From IMG/VR virus record IMGVR_UViG_3300023223_001154, positions 1 through 51,624 of that record: a stretch of DNA of 51,624 nucleotides; one strand, given 5' to 3'. This document shows positions 1 to 9,018 of this stretch, piece after piece (within the stretch, counting starts at the first letter, position 1; each line of letters opens with the position of its first letter). The stretch is from a virus. A program made the translations under genes and the position numbers. Below the pieces are notes generated by a model. The model was given only the letters and a program-made list of their open reading frames with translations. It ran no database searches and was not told the origin of the DNA.

Positions 1-431
1 AATTATTGATAGATTGTGAAACCGAGAAACGAGCTTATATTGATTCTTCCAAAAGAAATCGAAAAACAAATTTAAAAATAACAGGCAATGAACAAATTGA
101 ATTATTAGATAATATCGGTGAAGCGAATTTGCGTATGGCTGTTTATAAATCAAAAACATTAGAGATGGATTTCCATATGAAAATGGGGACGCTTATCCCA
201 GTGGTAAGGGTAAACGCACAATGGGCGGGTATAGCTAAAGCTTTACAAAAATCAATTATGTCTATTGCTCCTAGAGTAGGCCCGTTAATGACAGGACTTT
301 CCCCACATGAAGCTACCCAATTATTAAAAAATGAATTAAATGTTTCTTTAACTAACATCTCAGAAAAAGGATTAGTAAATGAAGGGAATATTATCGGCAC
401 TTCAAGTGATGCCAAAATCAGCAGTACGTAG
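1..431 (+). CDS. Terminase small subunit, 5'-truncated by window
   Basis: Probable DNA-recognition subunit of the packaging motor. The reading frame is open to the left edge (codons from base 3), so the N-terminal DNA-binding domain is missing. The surviving part has a basic segment, then a helix with an alternating charged pattern (EANLRMAVYKSKTLEMDF) followed by GTLIPVVRVNAQW and a predicted hydrophobic helix. This is the usual order in the C-terminal half of Nu1/gp1-type small terminases. It overlaps the large terminase start by 53 bases, as expected for a coupled packaging operon. The call rests mainly on position and general pattern, not on catalytic residues. Confidence 0.68.
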   Translation, partial: LLIDCETEKRAYIDSSKRNRKTNLKITGNEQIELLDNIGEANLRMAVYKSKTLEMDFHMKMGTLIPVVRVNAQWAGIAKALQKSIMSIAPRVGPLMTGLSPHEATQLLKNELNVSLTNISEKGLVNEGNIIGTSSDAKISST

Positions 432-2244
432 AAATACTGAGGAAATCACAAATAATTTTTATGATGAGTTAAACCCACCCCCAGAATTAACCATTCATGA
501 ATGGGCTGATAGGTATAGAGTTTTAAGTACTGAAGCTTCAAGTGAACCTGGTCCGTGGCGAACTTCAAGATTTCCTTATTTAAAAGAAATAATGTATGTA
601 TTATCACCTCAAAGTAATGTAGAGGAAGTAGTATGTATGAAAGGATCCCAATTAGGTTTAACTGAATTGGCTCTTAATTTAATGGGCTATACTATACATT
701 GGGACCCTAAACCAATATTATATATACAAAAAACTCTTGACGCTGTCTTAAAATTTTCATCTCAAAGATTTAGTAAAAGTCTACAAAATACTCCTGAAGT
801 TTATGAAAGGCTCCCTAAAAAGGGTTCAGTTACTGATGATACAAATACTAAACTTCTAAAAAATTTTAGAGGAGGGGTTTTAATTATGGGAGGTGCTAAT
901 AGTGCTGCATCATTGCGCTCTATGCCTATAGCCGTTTTAATACTTGATGAAGAAGATTCATATGAGGCTAACATTGAAGAAGAAGGGGACCCTACCCTTT
1001 TGGCAGAAAGAAGGACCGCTAATTTCCCAAATAGAAAAATTTTTCACTTATCTACTCCGAAAGTAAAAGAAACATCTAGAATTGAACCTTTATTTGAAGA
1101 TGGGGATCAGAGATTTTATTATGTGCCTTGTCCTTTTTGTAATTATTATCAAACTATTAAATGGGGAAATATTGTATGGGATAATAATGACCCTAAAACT
1201 GTTAGATTAACATGTGAGAAGTGTCGTAAAGCAATTAAAGAACATCATAAAACATATATGCTAGAAAATGGAGAATGGAGGGCTACATACCCAGGTAGAG
1301 AAATTGTAAGTTTTCATATTAATTCATTATATTCACCTTTAGGGTTTTATTCATGGGAGAAAGCTGTTATTCTTTGGCTAAAATATAGAAAAGATTTAAA
1401 CACGGAAATATTACGTGTAATTATTAATACTATTTTTGGAGAGACTTATTCTGAGTCCGGGAAGACTGTAGATTATACAGGATTATCCAGTCATAAGGAA
1501 ATTTATCCAGCACCTGTTCCCAGAGGAGCGGTGGTTTTAACGGCTGGTGTTGATATTCAAGAAGATCGTATTGAAGCTGAAGTGGTGGGCTGGGGACAGA
1601 ATGAAGAATCTTGGAGTATTGAATATGTACGCTTTGTAGGTGATATTGAAGACAAATTTATTTGGAAACAATTGGATGAATTTTTAAATCAAACCTGGAA
1701 ACATCAAGATGGAGTTGATTTGAATATAGCTTGTGTGGGACTAGATTCAGGATATAAAACAAGAAAAGTATATAAATTCTGTTCTACCCGGTTATTTAGA
1801 AGAATATTCCCGGTCAAGGGTATGGGGGGATGGGGTAAAGGTTTAATTAATCGACCAAGTAAACTTAATCAAGATGGAGTATGGTTATATCTAGTATATG
1901 TTGATGAAGTGAAATCTAAAATTTATTCACAATTAAAAGTTGAAGCTGTAGGTAAATACGGGTATTGTCATTTCCCGGAGAAATCAGAATATGATACAGC
2001 ATATTTTAAAATGCTTACTTCTGAGAAATTGCTTAGAAAGATGGTTGGTGGGAAATTTAAATTATCATGGCATTTGACCGCAGGAAGACGGAATGAGGCC
2101 CTAGATTGTCGGTGTTATGCTTTAGCTGCTTTGAACATCCTGAAACCCAATTTTGAGGCAATAAAAAATTCTGGAGGGCCCTTAGTGATGAAAAATACTA
2201 CATTGAAGAAAAAAGCCCGAGTTTTGTCGAAAGGTGTAGAATAA
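379..2244 (+). CDS. Terminase large subunit, GpA family
   Basis: ATPase-nuclease that cuts concatemeric DNA and pumps it into the prohead. A Walker A-like loop MKGSQLGLTE is at residues 87-96, Walker B VLILDEED at 186-193 and a coupling STP at 225-227. A zinc-type pair of cysteine couples (C251/C254 and C279/C282) lies between the ATPase and nuclease halves. The nuclease domain opens with GVDIQEDRIE near residue 392, carrying the first catalytic aspartate. Length (621 aa) is normal for lambda gpA relatives. I keep the ATG at 379 because AAAGG lies about 7 bases upstream. The in-frame ATG at 409 has no ribosome site. Confidence 0.95.
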   Translation: MKGILSALQVMPKSAVRRNTEEITNNFYDELNPPPELTIHEWADRYRVLSTEASSEPGPWRTSRFPYLKEIMYVLSPQSNVEEVVCMKGSQLGLTELALNLMGYTIHWDPKPILYIQKTLDAVLKFSSQRFSKSLQNTPEVYERLPKKGSVTDDTNTKLLKNFRGGVLIMGGANSAASLRSMPIAVLILDEEDSYEANIEEEGDPTLLAERRTANFPNRKIFHLSTPKVKETSRIEPLFEDGDQRFYYVPCPFCNYYQTIKWGNIVWDNNDPKTVRLTCEKCRKAIKEHHKTYMLENGEWRATYPGREIVSFHINSLYSPLGFYSWEKAVILWLKYRKDLNTEILRVIINTIFGETYSESGKTVDYTGLSSHKEIYPAPVPRGAVVLTAGVDIQEDRIEAEVVGWGQNEESWSIEYVRFVGDIEDKFIWKQLDEFLNQTWKHQDGVDLNIACVGLDSGYKTRKVYKFCSTRLFRRIFPVKGMGGWGKGLINRPSKLNQDGVWLYLVYVDEVKSKIYSQLKVEAVGKYGYCHFPEKSEYDTAYFKMLTSEKLLRKMVGGKFKLSWHLTAGRRNEALDCRCYALAALNILKPNFEAIKNSGGPLVMKNTTLKKKARVLSKGVE

Positions 2245-2477
2245 TGACATCCAGTGTAATTACCTTAGAATTTGCTCAAAATAAAGTAGTTGAATATTTA
2301 GCAGCAGAAGAGAAAATCTTAACTAGTCAAGAATATTCAATCGGTGATAGGAGCCTTACAAGGGTCGCTTTAAGAGAACTCGTGAAACAGAGGGAAAAAT
2401 GGGAATTAGTCTGTTCTAGGCTAGCAAGAGGCTCAAGGAGCCCTATTGTCACCCAAGTTGTCCCTAGAGATAACTAA
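2244..2477 (+). CDS. DUF6148/gpW-like head-tail joining protein
   Basis: Small 77-residue protein between large terminase and portal, the usual place of gpW/DUF6148 proteins. The core EYSIGDRSLTRVALREL matches the YSIG-RSLTR signature I associate with DUF6148, followed by a helix ending in a basic arm. It starts on the last base of the terminase stop codon (TAATG), so translation is probably coupled. It likely acts as a connector or stabiliser at the portal vertex; this role is inferred from family and position. Confidence 0.7.
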   Translation: MTSSVITLEFAQNKVVEYLAAEEKILTSQEYSIGDRSLTRVALRELVKQREKWELVCSRLARGSRSPIVTQVVPRDN

Positions 2478-2568
2478 TTTTTTAAACAAAATACTTAGAA
2501 CAACCCCTCTATTATCATTTAATCGGTAATTTTAGGGCTTCTAAGGATTTATTTATTGGTAAAAATTT

Positions 2569-2608
2569 CGGACTACAATACATTAATTTTTAATGATTGT
2601 AGATTCCG
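2569..2608 (+). promoter_or_regulatory. Strong hairpin over the annotated portal start codon
   Basis: The arms CGGA-CTACAAT-CATTA and TAATG-ATTGTAG-TCCG pair over 16 base pairs. There is one bulged A on the left, a two-base AT bulge on the right and a five-base ATTTT loop. The ATG at 2593 lies inside the right arm. No T-run follows, so a simple terminator is unlikely. It could gate translation, or show that the true portal start is further down. Confidence 0.7.
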
Positions 2609-4245
2609 GACTATCTGAAAATAAACCACCTGCTACTTATCCCAAGGTCACTTTGGGGATATGGGATAAGCTAATGGGGGTATTTAATCCTGAATTTGCG
2701 ACAAAACGTTTAAAATATAAAATGACTAATAATCTGTTCAGTACTTTAACTGAAGGATTCAGGCTTCCAGGGAAATCAAATAAAAGTATGCGAGGATGGT
2801 TTGTCAGCCATGGTTCAGCAGATACGGATGGATTATTTGATTTAAGTAATGCTCGGGCGGGTAGTCGTGATTTATACATGAACACCCCTATTGCTTCTGG
2901 AGCTCTTAGGCGATTTTCAACAAATGTAGTTGGAGGGGGGTTACAATTACAAAGTCGGATTTTAAATGAAACTTTACAATTAACGCCGGAGCAAGCATTT
3001 GCCTGGGAAAGGAAAACAGAGCTTGAATGGAAGTTATGGAGCGAAAGCAAAAATTGTGATTTAACTCGTACAAATAATTTTGATCAATTACAATCTTTAG
3101 CATTTTTCTCACAAATGTTATCCGGTGATGTGTTCGCGCTATTACCCATGAGGAGGGTAAACAAAACATGGCCGTATAAATTACGAATACAACTCCTTGA
3201 AGGGGATCAGATTTCAAATCCAAATGATTTTGAGAATATTGCTACTGATATGTTGCGGGCAGGTGTGGAGATAAATAAAAGTGGTGCACCTATAGCTTAT
3301 CATATACGTACTAAACATCCTGGAGATTTTAATTTAGAACGTATATGGAAAAGAGTTCTTAGATTTGGTGAGCGATCCGGTAGACTTCAAGTTTTACATC
3401 TATTTAATAAAGAAAGGCCTGGACAAAGACGTGGTATGCCTATCTTAGCTTATGTTATGGAGCAAATGAAACAATTGACTAGATTGTCGGATTCTGAATT
3501 AATGGCGGCTGTAGTAACATCATTTTATACTGTTTTTGTTAAAAATATTTTAGGAGAAAAACCTTATGCTGAAGGGTATGTTCCGGAAGAAAGGGTGACA
3601 AACGAAAATGAAAGGGAACAAGACAAACATTTATTAGAAATGGGGACTGGTTCAATTATACAATTAGGAGACAATGAAGATGTAGAAATTGCTGATCCTA
3701 AAAGACCGAACGGGTTATATTCCCCATTTTTTGAAGCTATTTTAAAACAAATAGGATCTTCTTTAGAAATACCTTTTGAATTATTAATAATGCATTTTTC
3801 AGCTTCCTATTCAGCTTCAAGAGGGGCTATACTCGAAGCGCAGAAAACTTTTAGAACTAAACGAAAATGGTTTGTGGAAGAATTTTGTCAACCTGTATAT
3901 GTGGAATTTTTAACTGAAGCTGTAATTAATGGGAGAATAATTGCTCCAGGATTTCTAACAGATCCTTTAATTAAACAGGCATGGTGTAACTCACGTTGGG
4001 GTGGTCCAGGGACAGGACAACTTGATCCTAAGAAAGAAACTGAAGCTATAATTAAACGGTTAGATGCTAAACTTACAACTTATGAGGACGAATTACAAAC
4101 GTTAAATGGATTAGATTGGGATACTAATATTACACGAAGGGCTCGTGAAGAAAAGCGGTTAAAGGATTTAGGGCTTAGTGTTACGGTATCACAGGAAGAA
4201 CCTGATAATTCTTTACCAGGTAATGAAGGACAAGCAGATCAGTAA
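2593..4245 (+). CDS. Portal protein, lambda gpB family
   Basis: Forms the dodecameric ring through which DNA enters and to which the tail attaches. The 550-residue protein follows the lambda-type portal pattern: an N-terminal FNPEFATKRLKYKM arm, YMNTPIASGALRRFSTNVVG near residue 100, the QLLEGDQISNP core strand, and a C-terminal segment with IPFELLIMHFSASYSASRGA followed by a basic RTKRKWFVEEF helix. The tail is acidic and disordered. The start is uncertain: 2593 sits in a hairpin with no ribosome site, and TTG 2653 or ATG 2674 are possible. Its stop overlaps the next start (TAATG). Confidence 0.93.
   Translation: MIVDSGLSENKPPATYPKVTLGIWDKLMGVFNPEFATKRLKYKMTNNLFSTLTEGFRLPGKSNKSMRGWFVSHGSADTDGLFDLSNARAGSRDLYMNTPIASGALRRFSTNVVGGGLQLQSRILNETLQLTPEQAFAWERKTELEWKLWSESKNCDLTRTNNFDQLQSLAFFSQMLSGDVFALLPMRRVNKTWPYKLRIQLLEGDQISNPNDFENIATDMLRAGVEINKSGAPIAYHIRTKHPGDFNLERIWKRVLRFGERSGRLQVLHLFNKERPGQRRGMPILAYVMEQMKQLTRLSDSELMAAVVTSFYTVFVKNILGEKPYAEGYVPEERVTNENEREQDKHLLEMGTGSIIQLGDNEDVEIADPKRPNGLYSPFFEAILKQIGSSLEIPFELLIMHFSASYSASRGAILEAQKTFRTKRKWFVEEFCQPVYVEFLTEAVINGRIIAPGFLTDPLIKQAWCNSRWGGPGTGQLDPKKETEAIIKRLDAKLTTYEDELQTLNGLDWDTNITRRAREEKRLKDLGLSVTVSQEEPDNSLPGNEGQADQ
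2638..2661 (+). promoter_or_regulatory. Second hairpin in the portal leader
   Basis: TATCCCAA and TTGGGGATA pair with one extra G and a seven-base loop, about 30 bases after the first hairpin. The alternative TTG start at 2653 falls in its right arm. Two stem-loops in the first 70 bases of one reading frame are unusual in this genome, which otherwise has short unstructured gene junctions. Confidence 0.5.
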
Positions 4246-5735
4246 TGCCACATAAAGATGAACCTAAGAAAGGGCAAAGTCGTGATGATTTTGTAACACA
4301 ATGTATTATTGAAGAAATGGACAGTGGTTTAAGCAGGGAAGATGCTGAACGTATTTGTAATGAGGCATTTGATAAAGAAGGTATCCCGGAAAGCAGGTTA
4401 AATATGAAAAATCCAGCTTCAAATATTCTTGGATGGATATGTGCCCATAAATGGGCTATCACTGAGGATTGGTTACGTACTATCGTTTCTATTGCAAAAC
4501 GTGAAAATTATTCACAAAAATATGAGGCTTTACTGGCACGGGGAGGAGAGCCATTAAAAAACACCCGGAATGTTGTTATTCGCGGGAATGTTGCCATTGT
4601 CCCGATTATTGGTCCAATCTTTCCCCGTGCCAATATGTTTACTGAAATCTCTGGGGCGGTGTCAATTGAAGAGTTAAGTTCAGATTTTACTGAAGTAATG
4701 GACAGTCCTGATATAGAACATGTTATATTGAGGTTTGATTCTCCTGGTGGGGAGGTTACTGGTGTTGGTGAATTTGCTGATATGATTTTTCAGGGACGTG
4801 AAAAGAAAAATATTATTTCTTTTGTTGAAGGTGGGGCTCATTCAGCTGCTTTTTGGCTGGCTAGTCAAACTATGCAGATTATTTTAGCCCCCGCAGCGAT
4901 GGTGGGGTCTATTGGCACAATGGTGACATTTATTGATGATTCAAAGTCTTTAGCTCAGGAAGGAATAGAAGAAATTGAGATTGTATCAAATTTATCACCT
5001 AATAAAAATCGAAGCCCTAAAACAAAAGCTGGGGTTGAAAATATTATAGAAATTCTTGATGCTTTGACAGAAGTGTTTATTAGTGCGGTTGCTCGTGGAA
5101 GGGGGGTATCATCAGAAACAGTTTTAAATGATTTTGGTCAAGGGAAATCATTTGTTGGGCAAGCTGCAATTGATTTAGGTATGGCTGATACTACGGGTAC
5201 TCTTGAATCACTTATATTAAAATTAACATCTAACAACATTCAAACGACTGGAGGTCCAATTATGGATTTAGGTACTTTAACTATGGCAGAACTTAAAACA
5301 GGTAATCCCAAATTATATAATGAGATATATGATGGTGCAAAAAATGAAGGGATTTTACTAGGAAAAGCTGAGGGACTTCAGCTCGGCACAGAAGTTGAAT
5401 GTAAACGTATTAAAGATATTGAAGCATTTGAAAATAGTGAGACAAAGGAAATTATTGCAAAATATAAATTTAATAGTGAGAAATCTTCTTCGGAAATTGC
5501 TGCTATTGTATTGAATGCTCAGGCTGAGAAAAGAAAATTAAATGCTCAGGCGATTGTAGATGATGGTAACGAATTAGGGGCTATAGCTGATCAGATAAAT
5601 GGGAATACTCCTGAAGGAAGCGGGGATAAGAACGCCAATGCTGTTTCTAATATGGTATCGGGAGCTAATAAGAAGCGTGATCGCTATATGACTGAAGATG
5701 ATCGTGCTAATGCACAACATAGAGCACATCGGTAA
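4245..5735 (+). CDS. S49-family prohead protease fused to scaffold domain
   Basis: Processes head proteins inside the prohead, in the role of lambda gpC. A short N-terminal helical domain (1-90) precedes an SppA/SohB-like fold. SPGG is at 166-169, the nucleophile is in GAHSAAFWLAS (S200), and the base is probably K254 in LSPNKNRSP. A Ser-Lys dyad is the known S49 arrangement. After about residue 335 the protein turns charged and coiled-coil-like, typical of a scaffold. An internal start at 5262 (residue 340) would release that part alone, as Nu3 is released from gpC. It lies between portal and decoration protein as in lambda. Confidence 0.92.
   Translation: MPHKDEPKKGQSRDDFVTQCIIEEMDSGLSREDAERICNEAFDKEGIPESRLNMKNPASNILGWICAHKWAITEDWLRTIVSIAKRENYSQKYEALLARGGEPLKNTRNVVIRGNVAIVPIIGPIFPRANMFTEISGAVSIEELSSDFTEVMDSPDIEHVILRFDSPGGEVTGVGEFADMIFQGREKKNIISFVEGGAHSAAFWLASQTMQIILAPAAMVGSIGTMVTFIDDSKSLAQEGIEEIEIVSNLSPNKNRSPKTKAGVENIIEILDALTEVFISAVARGRGVSSETVLNDFGQGKSFVGQAAIDLGMADTTGTLESLILKLTSNNIQTTGGPIMDLGTLTMAELKTGNPKLYNEIYDGAKNEGILLGKAEGLQLGTEVECKRIKDIEAFENSETKEIIAKYKFNSEKSSSEIAAIVLNAQAEKRKLNAQAIVDDGNELGAIADQINGNTPEGSGDKNANAVSNMVSGANKKRDRYMTEDDRANAQHRAHR
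5262..5735 (+). CDS. Nested scaffold protein, in-frame internal start
   Basis: The ATG at 5262 is in frame with the protease gene and has a perfect GGAGG at 5250-5254, seven bases upstream, a better site than most genes here. It gives a 157-residue acidic, helix-rich product starting MDLGTLTMAELKTGNP and ending in a basic arm (RAHR). In lambda, Nu3 is made this way inside gene C and scaffolds head assembly. Expression is inferred from the start site and the lambda precedent. Confidence 0.72.
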   Translation: MDLGTLTMAELKTGNPKLYNEIYDGAKNEGILLGKAEGLQLGTEVECKRIKDIEAFENSETKEIIAKYKFNSEKSSSEIAAIVLNAQAEKRKLNAQAIVDDGNELGAIADQINGNTPEGSGDKNANAVSNMVSGANKKRDRYMTEDDRANAQHRAHR

Positions 5736-5767
5736 TTTTTTAATTAAAATTTAAAAAGGAGAAAAAA

Positions 5768-6427
5768 ATGACCCAAATTGGTGAAAGAGTTCACGATAAA
5801 TTAATCGCTGGTAATTCTCAATGGTTAGTTACTAAAAATGGTACTGTATTAAGTGGTGAAACTGTGGTCCGTGGCGAAGTTATGGGTAGAATATTACGTC
5901 TTATTGGGGCTATGACAGCTGATGTCGGTAACACTGGGGATGGCGTTCCGGGAACACCTACATTAGGGAAAAATGCTGTTTTAGGTACTTATACTATTAC
6001 TTGTGTTGAAGCTGCTACTGATGCGGGGCGATTTGAGGTAACTGATCCTAATGGTAATCGTTTGCTGGATTTAGTGGTTGCTGTTGCTTATGTTTCTGGG
6101 CATTTTAATGTCACTCTGGCTGATGGTTCCGCTGATTTTATTGTGGGTGATTTTTTTACAATTGCGGTTACTGTCGGATCATTGAAATTAAAACCTCTTC
6201 AAAGCGCTTCGGTAGATGGATCAGCTGAAGTACATTCAGTAATGGCTCAAGATGTTGATGCTAGTCTTGGTGATGTAGTTGGAAGTGCTTATCATACCGG
6301 TGAATTTAATGCCAATGCATTAGTTTTTGATGGATCTGACGTATTTGCCGATTTTGAAGATGAAATGAGGCAATTGAATATTCATGGGAAAGTGGTTACT
6401 GATGTGGCTGGTGTAAAGAAACCTTAA
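5768..6427 (+). CDS. Head decoration protein, gpD-like with inserted domain
   Basis: Trimeric capsid-stabilising protein. The 219 residues are twice the length of lambda gpD. The gpD-like parts are the N-terminal LSGETVVRGEVMGRI and the C-terminal DVDASLGDVVGSAYHTGEFNANAL. Between them sits a beta-rich insert (about 55-145) with a GDGVPGTPTLG linker and repeated TYTITC/FEVTDPNG-type strands, a layout I know from other phage decoration proteins. It follows the scaffold, has a clear AAGGAG site and directly precedes the capsid gene. Confidence 0.88.
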   Translation: MTQIGERVHDKLIAGNSQWLVTKNGTVLSGETVVRGEVMGRILRLIGAMTADVGNTGDGVPGTPTLGKNAVLGTYTITCVEAATDAGRFEVTDPNGNRLLDLVVAVAYVSGHFNVTLADGSADFIVGDFFTIAVTVGSLKLKPLQSASVDGSAEVHSVMAQDVDASLGDVVGSAYHTGEFNANALVFDGSDVFADFEDEMRQLNIHGKVVTDVAGVKKP

Positions 6428-6472
6428 TTTCAGTTTACATTTAATTAATTAATTTAAAAGGAGAAATACAAA

Positions 6473-7507
6473 ATGGCTAATACAATTGACCTCTTTGATA
6501 CGAGGAATTTGATCGCGGCTCTTAGACAGATGTTTCCCGTGAAGACTTTCCTTAAGGATAATTTTTTCCCGGATACAAGCGTACATAACACTCGAAATAT
6601 TGATATTGATATTAAGAAAGGGAAAAGAAGGATTCCTCTTTACGTAAAAAGAGAAGCTGAGGGAACTATGGTGGAAAGGATTGGTTTTGTTACTCGAAAT
6701 TATACACCACCTTATGTTAAACCTAAGATGGTCACTACCGCTACGGATTTCCTTAAAAGGGATGAGAGCCGAACCATATATGAGACTCAAGAGGGCCCTT
6801 TAGCACGTGCTCAAAGGCGTCTTGGGGAAGATTTAGCTACAATGGACGAGATGATAACCAGAGCTGAAGAAAAGCAAGCCTCTCAGTTGTTGCAGGGAGG
6901 TATTCTTACTTTACAGGGTGATGGGTTTGTAGATACCATTGATTTTGAGGTTCCAGCTTCGCATAAACCTGTTTTATCAGGAGCGGATCTTTGGGATGCT
7001 TCAACAGGAGTGCCTTTGGAGGATTTACGGACTGAAAAAAGGCGTATTAAAAAATCGTCAGGACTTTCTGCGACAGATGTCATTATGGGAGAAGCTGCTA
7101 TTAATGCATTTCTGGCGAATCCTAGTGTAACTAGTCAACTTGATACCAGGCGTATTGATTTGGGATTAATTATTCCTGAAGAACGCGCTAATGGGGTCAC
7201 TTTTTATGGGCGTATTCGTGATGTTGCTATGGATTTGTGGGGTTATGACGAATGGTATGTTGATCCTATAACTGGTGTGGAGACTGAGATGGTTGATCCT
7301 AAAAAGGTTATTATAGCCACTAGGGGTGCTATGACAAAAACACATTATGGTGCAATTGAAGATTTGAAGGCTAATTTTGCTATGGCAAGATTTTCTAAAT
7401 CATGGCAAGAGGACGATCCTTCAGCTCAACTTGTTATGGTCCAATCAGCCCCTTTACTGGCATTACATCAAGTTGATGCTTTTGTAATTCTAACAGTACT
7501 TGCTTAA
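6473..7507 (+). CDS. Major capsid protein, lambda gpE family
   Basis: Main shell protein with the HK97 fold. The 344 residues match the gpE family in length and pattern: an N-terminal DLFDTRNLIAALRQM, the FLKDNFFPD segment, an E-loop-like region rich in KKGKRRIPLYVKR, ARAQRRLGEDLATMD, and a C-terminal stretch with YGRIRDVAMDLWGYDEWYVD and GAIEDLK. An AAAGGAG site lies nine bases before the ATG. It should be one of the most strongly expressed genes. No protease cleavage site can be assigned by eye. Confidence 0.95.
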   Translation: MANTIDLFDTRNLIAALRQMFPVKTFLKDNFFPDTSVHNTRNIDIDIKKGKRRIPLYVKREAEGTMVERIGFVTRNYTPPYVKPKMVTTATDFLKRDESRTIYETQEGPLARAQRRLGEDLATMDEMITRAEEKQASQLLQGGILTLQGDGFVDTIDFEVPASHKPVLSGADLWDASTGVPLEDLRTEKRRIKKSSGLSATDVIMGEAAINAFLANPSVTSQLDTRRIDLGLIIPEERANGVTFYGRIRDVAMDLWGYDEWYVDPITGVETEMVDPKKVIIATRGAMTKTHYGAIEDLKANFAMARFSKSWQEDDPSAQLVMVQSAPLLALHQVDAFVILTVLA

Positions 7508-7541
7508 TAATTAAACCGGATTAATTAATAAAGGACATAAA

Positions 7542-7868
7542 ATGGCAAAAAAATATAAGTGTTTAGTACCATGTAAGATAGATCATAATTGGACTGTGGC
7601 TGGTCAGATAATTGATTTAGAGGATAATGACGTAATTGAACATTTACTCAATTGTGATGCTATCGTGGAAACGACTGAGACAGTATCCTTAACTCCTGAA
7701 CAAATATTAATGGAAGTGAGGGTAATTGACAGGAAGATAGCAACATTACTGGTTGATGAAGGTATAACCACTCTTGCTAAATTAGCAGCTTATTCCGAGG
7801 AATTGTTATCTAAAATACCCGGTATTACTGATAAAGTAGCTAAAAAAATATACAAGTCACTTAAATAA
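7542..7868 (+). CDS. Connector-region protein with helix-hairpin-helix motif
   Basis: The 108-residue protein lies between capsid and head-tail joining genes, the place of lambda gpFI. The N-terminal half is a small beta domain (KYKCLVPCKI..GQIIDLEDNDV). The C-terminal half has IPGITDKVAKKI, a typical helix-hairpin-helix signature that binds DNA backbone in other proteins. It may help terminase dock with proheads or bind the DNA end at the portal; both roles are inferred from position. The start has AAAGGA upstream. Confidence 0.6.
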   Translation: MAKKYKCLVPCKIDHNWTVAGQIIDLEDNDVIEHLLNCDAIVETTETVSLTPEQILMEVRVIDRKIATLLVDEGITTLAKLAAYSEELLSKIPGITDKVAKKIYKSLK

Positions 7869-7885
7869 TTTTATGGGTTCTTATC

Positions 7886-8215
7886 ATGGCTTTTAAAGAC
7901 TGCTTAATAACTGATTTGGATGTATTTATTAATCTTGATGAATTCGCCATTCCTGTTGTGTATAATAGCCCTAAAAATAGTATTGTGGGGAAGGTCATTA
8001 ATGGTATTTTTACGGATGAATTTGAAGTTGATTCCCCTGGTACGGAGATATCAGTCCAATCTCTTGCTCCAGTGGTTCGGGTGAAGACTTTAGATATCCC
8101 TAATGAGAAAGTGCGTCCGGGTGATTTTGTAACTATTAAAAGTATTGATTATGTTATAAAAGATGATCAACCAGATGGGACAGGTATCACTGATTTAATT
8201 TTAAAGATCAAATAA
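7886..8215 (+). CDS. Head-tail joining protein, gpFII-like
   Basis: A 109-residue all-beta protein in the head-to-tail connector slot. The pattern FEVDSPGTEISVQSLAPVVRVKTLDIP followed by GDFVTIKSIDYVIKDDQPDGTG resembles the phage head-tail attachment family that includes gpFII, where a beta-hairpin and a D-G-x-G-turn occur near the C-terminus. Its stop overlaps the next start by one base. Homology is judged from pattern and gene order only. Confidence 0.62.
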   Translation: MAFKDCLITDLDVFINLDEFAIPVVYNSPKNSIVGKVINGIFTDEFEVDSPGTEISVQSLAPVVRVKTLDIPNEKVRPGDFVTIKSIDYVIKDDQPDGTGITDLILKIK

Positions 8216-8793
8216 TGCCTGGTTCAGATTTAATTAGAAAAAAAATTCGTGATACAGCTCAAAGCTTGCTGATTGCTGCCCCTACGGATGCTGGTGGGAA
8301 TGTATTTGTAAGGCGTATAAATAAAGCTTTTATAGAAGAATTACCCGGTATATATATTTATACAATTAGCGATACGCCCGTAATAACTAAAAAGTATGAG
8401 GTAACATTTGATCGATCAATATTGTTAATTACTGAGATAGTGGTTAGTCAAATTAACGCAGTTGATAATCCACAGGATAGAGCTGATATTATTGCTGGTC
8501 AGGTAGAAGACACCCTTTTACCAAATGTATATTTACAAGATCCGGTTCCTTGGGGGGTCCCTACACCAGGTCCTCAGATTATTGATGAAATTCATTTAGG
8601 TCCTACAAATGTTTCAAGAGTAGATGAATTACAGGAGGATTTATACGGATTAATTATAGAATTTGAGTGTATTTGTCATTATACGCAATTAACACCAACA
8701 GGGGTATTGGCTGATTTTAATAGGTTTGAAGAAAAGTTTGATATTGATGGGGAGGAGGCTACCCGGTTAACTGAGATACCACCAACACCTTAA
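8215..8793 (+). CDS. Minor tail / tail terminator-like protein
   Basis: The 192 residues lie just before the tail genes, where tail completion proteins (lambda gpZ/gpU-like, Mu gp37-like) occur. An N-terminal helix (SDLIRKKIRDTAQSLLIAA) leads to a beta sheet with LPGIYIYTISDTPVI and RSILLITEIVVSQI, a layout seen in tail terminators that take the measured part of a reference value. The C-terminal 30 residues are acidic and look disordered. The exact family cannot be fixed by eye. Confidence 0.5.
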   Translation: MPGSDLIRKKIRDTAQSLLIAAPTDAGGNVFVRRINKAFIEELPGIYIYTISDTPVITKKYEVTFDRSILLITEIVVSQINAVDNPQDRADIIAGQVEDTLLPNVYLQDPVPWGVPTPGPQIIDEIHLGPTNVSRVDELQEDLYGLIIEFECICHYTQLTPTGVLADFNRFEEKFDIDGEEATRLTEIPPTP

Positions 8794-8805
8794 CAGGGAG
8801 CATAT

Positions 8806-9015
8806 ATGGAGAGAATGAATATTAAATTAGGGGAAGGAAGAAGTTTATTTGATCCTTCTACCCGGGTTCTTATTAAAAAGGATCAGGTTTTAAGTGTTCC
8901 GAAAATACAATTTTGGAATCGAAGGTTGAAGTGCGGTGATATAGTTTTAACTGAACTTCCAGATACTTCAGCATTATTTAAGGATAAGATATCTAAAAAA
9001 ATAAAGGAGAAATAA
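8806..9015 (+). CDS. DUF2635-like protein ahead of tail sheath
   Basis: A 69-residue protein directly before the sheath, where Mu-like phages carry a DUF2635 protein. It has the expected short beta pattern with LFDPSTRVLIKKDQ, VP-x-x-x-FWNRRLKCGDIVL and a lysine-rich tail. A GGGAG site precedes the ATG. The function of this family is not known; position implies tail assembly. Confidence 0.65.
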   Translation: MERMNIKLGEGRSLFDPSTRVLIKKDQVLSVPKIQFWNRRLKCGDIVLTELPDTSALFKDKISKKIKEK

Positions 9016-9018
9016 GAA

